Shown piece by piece: positions 4,649-5,124 of a DNA stretch of 5,124 nucleotides (positions are counted from its first letter, which is position 1; every line of letters starts with the position of its first letter). Source of the stretch: Halobacteria archaeon (lineage in GTDB: Archaea > Halobacteriota > Syntropharchaeia > Alkanophagales > Methanospirareceae); assembly GCA_029932715.1 (NCBI GenBank), contig JAOZPO010000110.1, forward strand, positions 1 to 5,124, written 5' to 3'. The position numbers and the translations under genes are program-made. Below the pieces are notes generated by a model. The model was given only the letters and a program-made list of their open reading frames with translations, was not told the DNA's origin and ran no database searches.

Positions 4649-5124
4649 ATGAAGGCAAAAGTAAAAGCAAAAGCAAGAGAATTAGTGCCAATCTTTACTC
4701 TATTTTTATTTTTTCTCCCGCTATTTTTCCTTTCTCCGGCGTTAGTGGCAGCGCAAATAGAAGGTGTGGAGAAGAGAGTGGAGATAAGATGCGATTTCCC
4801 GGCTCAGAAGATAGAAGCAGGAGATACCGCTATTTTTGAGTTAACGCTTATAAATCATGGTAAAACTGCCACTTACAATTTGCGATGGTGGGCATACCGG
4901 GAAGCCAAGAATTGGGATATAAAATTCAAAGAAGGCAATAAGGAAGTGTATAAGGTATTGCTCCCTGAACGTGACAGTAAGACGGTAACACTCGCCGTGG
5001 AGACGCCAGGAGATGAAAAGGTTGGAGAATATCCAATACATGTGGATATTGGTGACGGGCGTATTACGCTTTACGTTAAAATAACGGAGACGCATAAAGG
5101 AGAGAAGGGGACGCTTGCTTTGAC
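4649..5124 (+). CDS. Secreted NEW3-type beta-sandwich protein (3' end outside window)
   Basis: The visible 158 residues start with a basic N-terminus (MKAKVKAKAREL), a hydrophobic core (VPIFTLFLFFLPLFFLSPAL, about 13-32) and an Ala-rich likely cleavage site VAAQ near 35, so the protein is exported. The mature part resembles a NEW3/COG1470 beta-sandwich: EAGDTAIFELTLINHGKTA (56-74), N-W-D-I-K-F (88-93), LPERDSKTVTLAVETP, then GEYPIHVDIGDG. Such proteins in archaea usually end in a membrane anchor, which would lie beyond the window. Its place after the ATPase and two permeases suggests an extracytoplasmic partner of the exporter. The frame is open back to ATG 4598, adding 17 residues encoded by the heptamer repeat. 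ATG 4649 is chosen because it gives a normal signal peptide; ATG 4640 is possible. No clear ribosome-binding site is visible. Confidence 0.85.
   Translation, partial: MKAKVKAKARELVPIFTLFLFFLPLFFLSPALVAAQIEGVEKRVEIRCDFPAQKIEAGDTAIFELTLINHGKTATYNLRWWAYREAKNWDIKFKEGNKEVYKVLLPERDSKTVTLAVETPGDEKVGEYPIHVDIGDGRITLYVKITETHKGEKGTLAL

Noticed and set aside
4841..5095. Minus-strand open frame at the right end
   Set aside because: It is antisense to the secreted NEW3-type gene, which has a signal peptide and domain pattern. The antisense product shows nothing recognisable.

Overview
The window looks archaeal, most likely from an anaerobic euryarchaeon of the methanogen/methanotroph kind. The reasons are a CTATATA box about 45 bases before the ABC ATPase start, an AGGTGAT Shine-Dalgarno at that same start, a DUF5678 gene, and an export operon ending in a NEW3-domain protein. 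The lineage is inferred from gene content only. I see no rRNA, tRNA, CRISPR array or transposase.

Left part (1-822): the tail of an unidentified gene overlaps a small DUF5678 gene by ATGA. Immediately after it lies a stretch of broken genes. First comes the C-terminal piece of a retropepsin-like aspartic protease with no N-terminus. It is followed by two pieces of a glutamine-dependent NAD+ synthetase (nadE) joined out of frame, ending just at the SGGxD ATP-binding motif. An AT-rich spacer then carries a 21-bp tandem repeat whose units contain inverted GTTCC/GGAAC half-sites, followed by the TATA box and Shine-Dalgarno of the ABC operon.

Central and right part (823-5124): an ABC-2 type export system on the + strand. 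In order it has an ATPase (823-1560), a polytopic permease with a large extracytoplasmic domain containing two C-x9-C pairs (1557-3002, overlapping by GTGA), a second and different ABC-2/NosY-like permease (3492-4595), and a secreted NEW3-type beta-sandwich protein that runs off the window (4649 onward). The likely picture is one ATPase driving a two-permease membrane complex with two extracytoplasmic beta-rich parts. The substrate cannot be read from the sequence.

The operon is interrupted between the permeases by a more GC-rich GxxExxY gene (PD-(D/E)XK nuclease-like fold) lying between imperfect 40-bp inverted repeats (32/40 matches by hand). The repeats are made of 9-mers of the form GCNGAGNNC and supply the end of the protein. 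This looks like a small inserted cassette. A second kind of short-repeat DNA, seven tandem copies of TGNAAAN, lies between permease 2 and the NEW3 gene and blurs the start of the latter.
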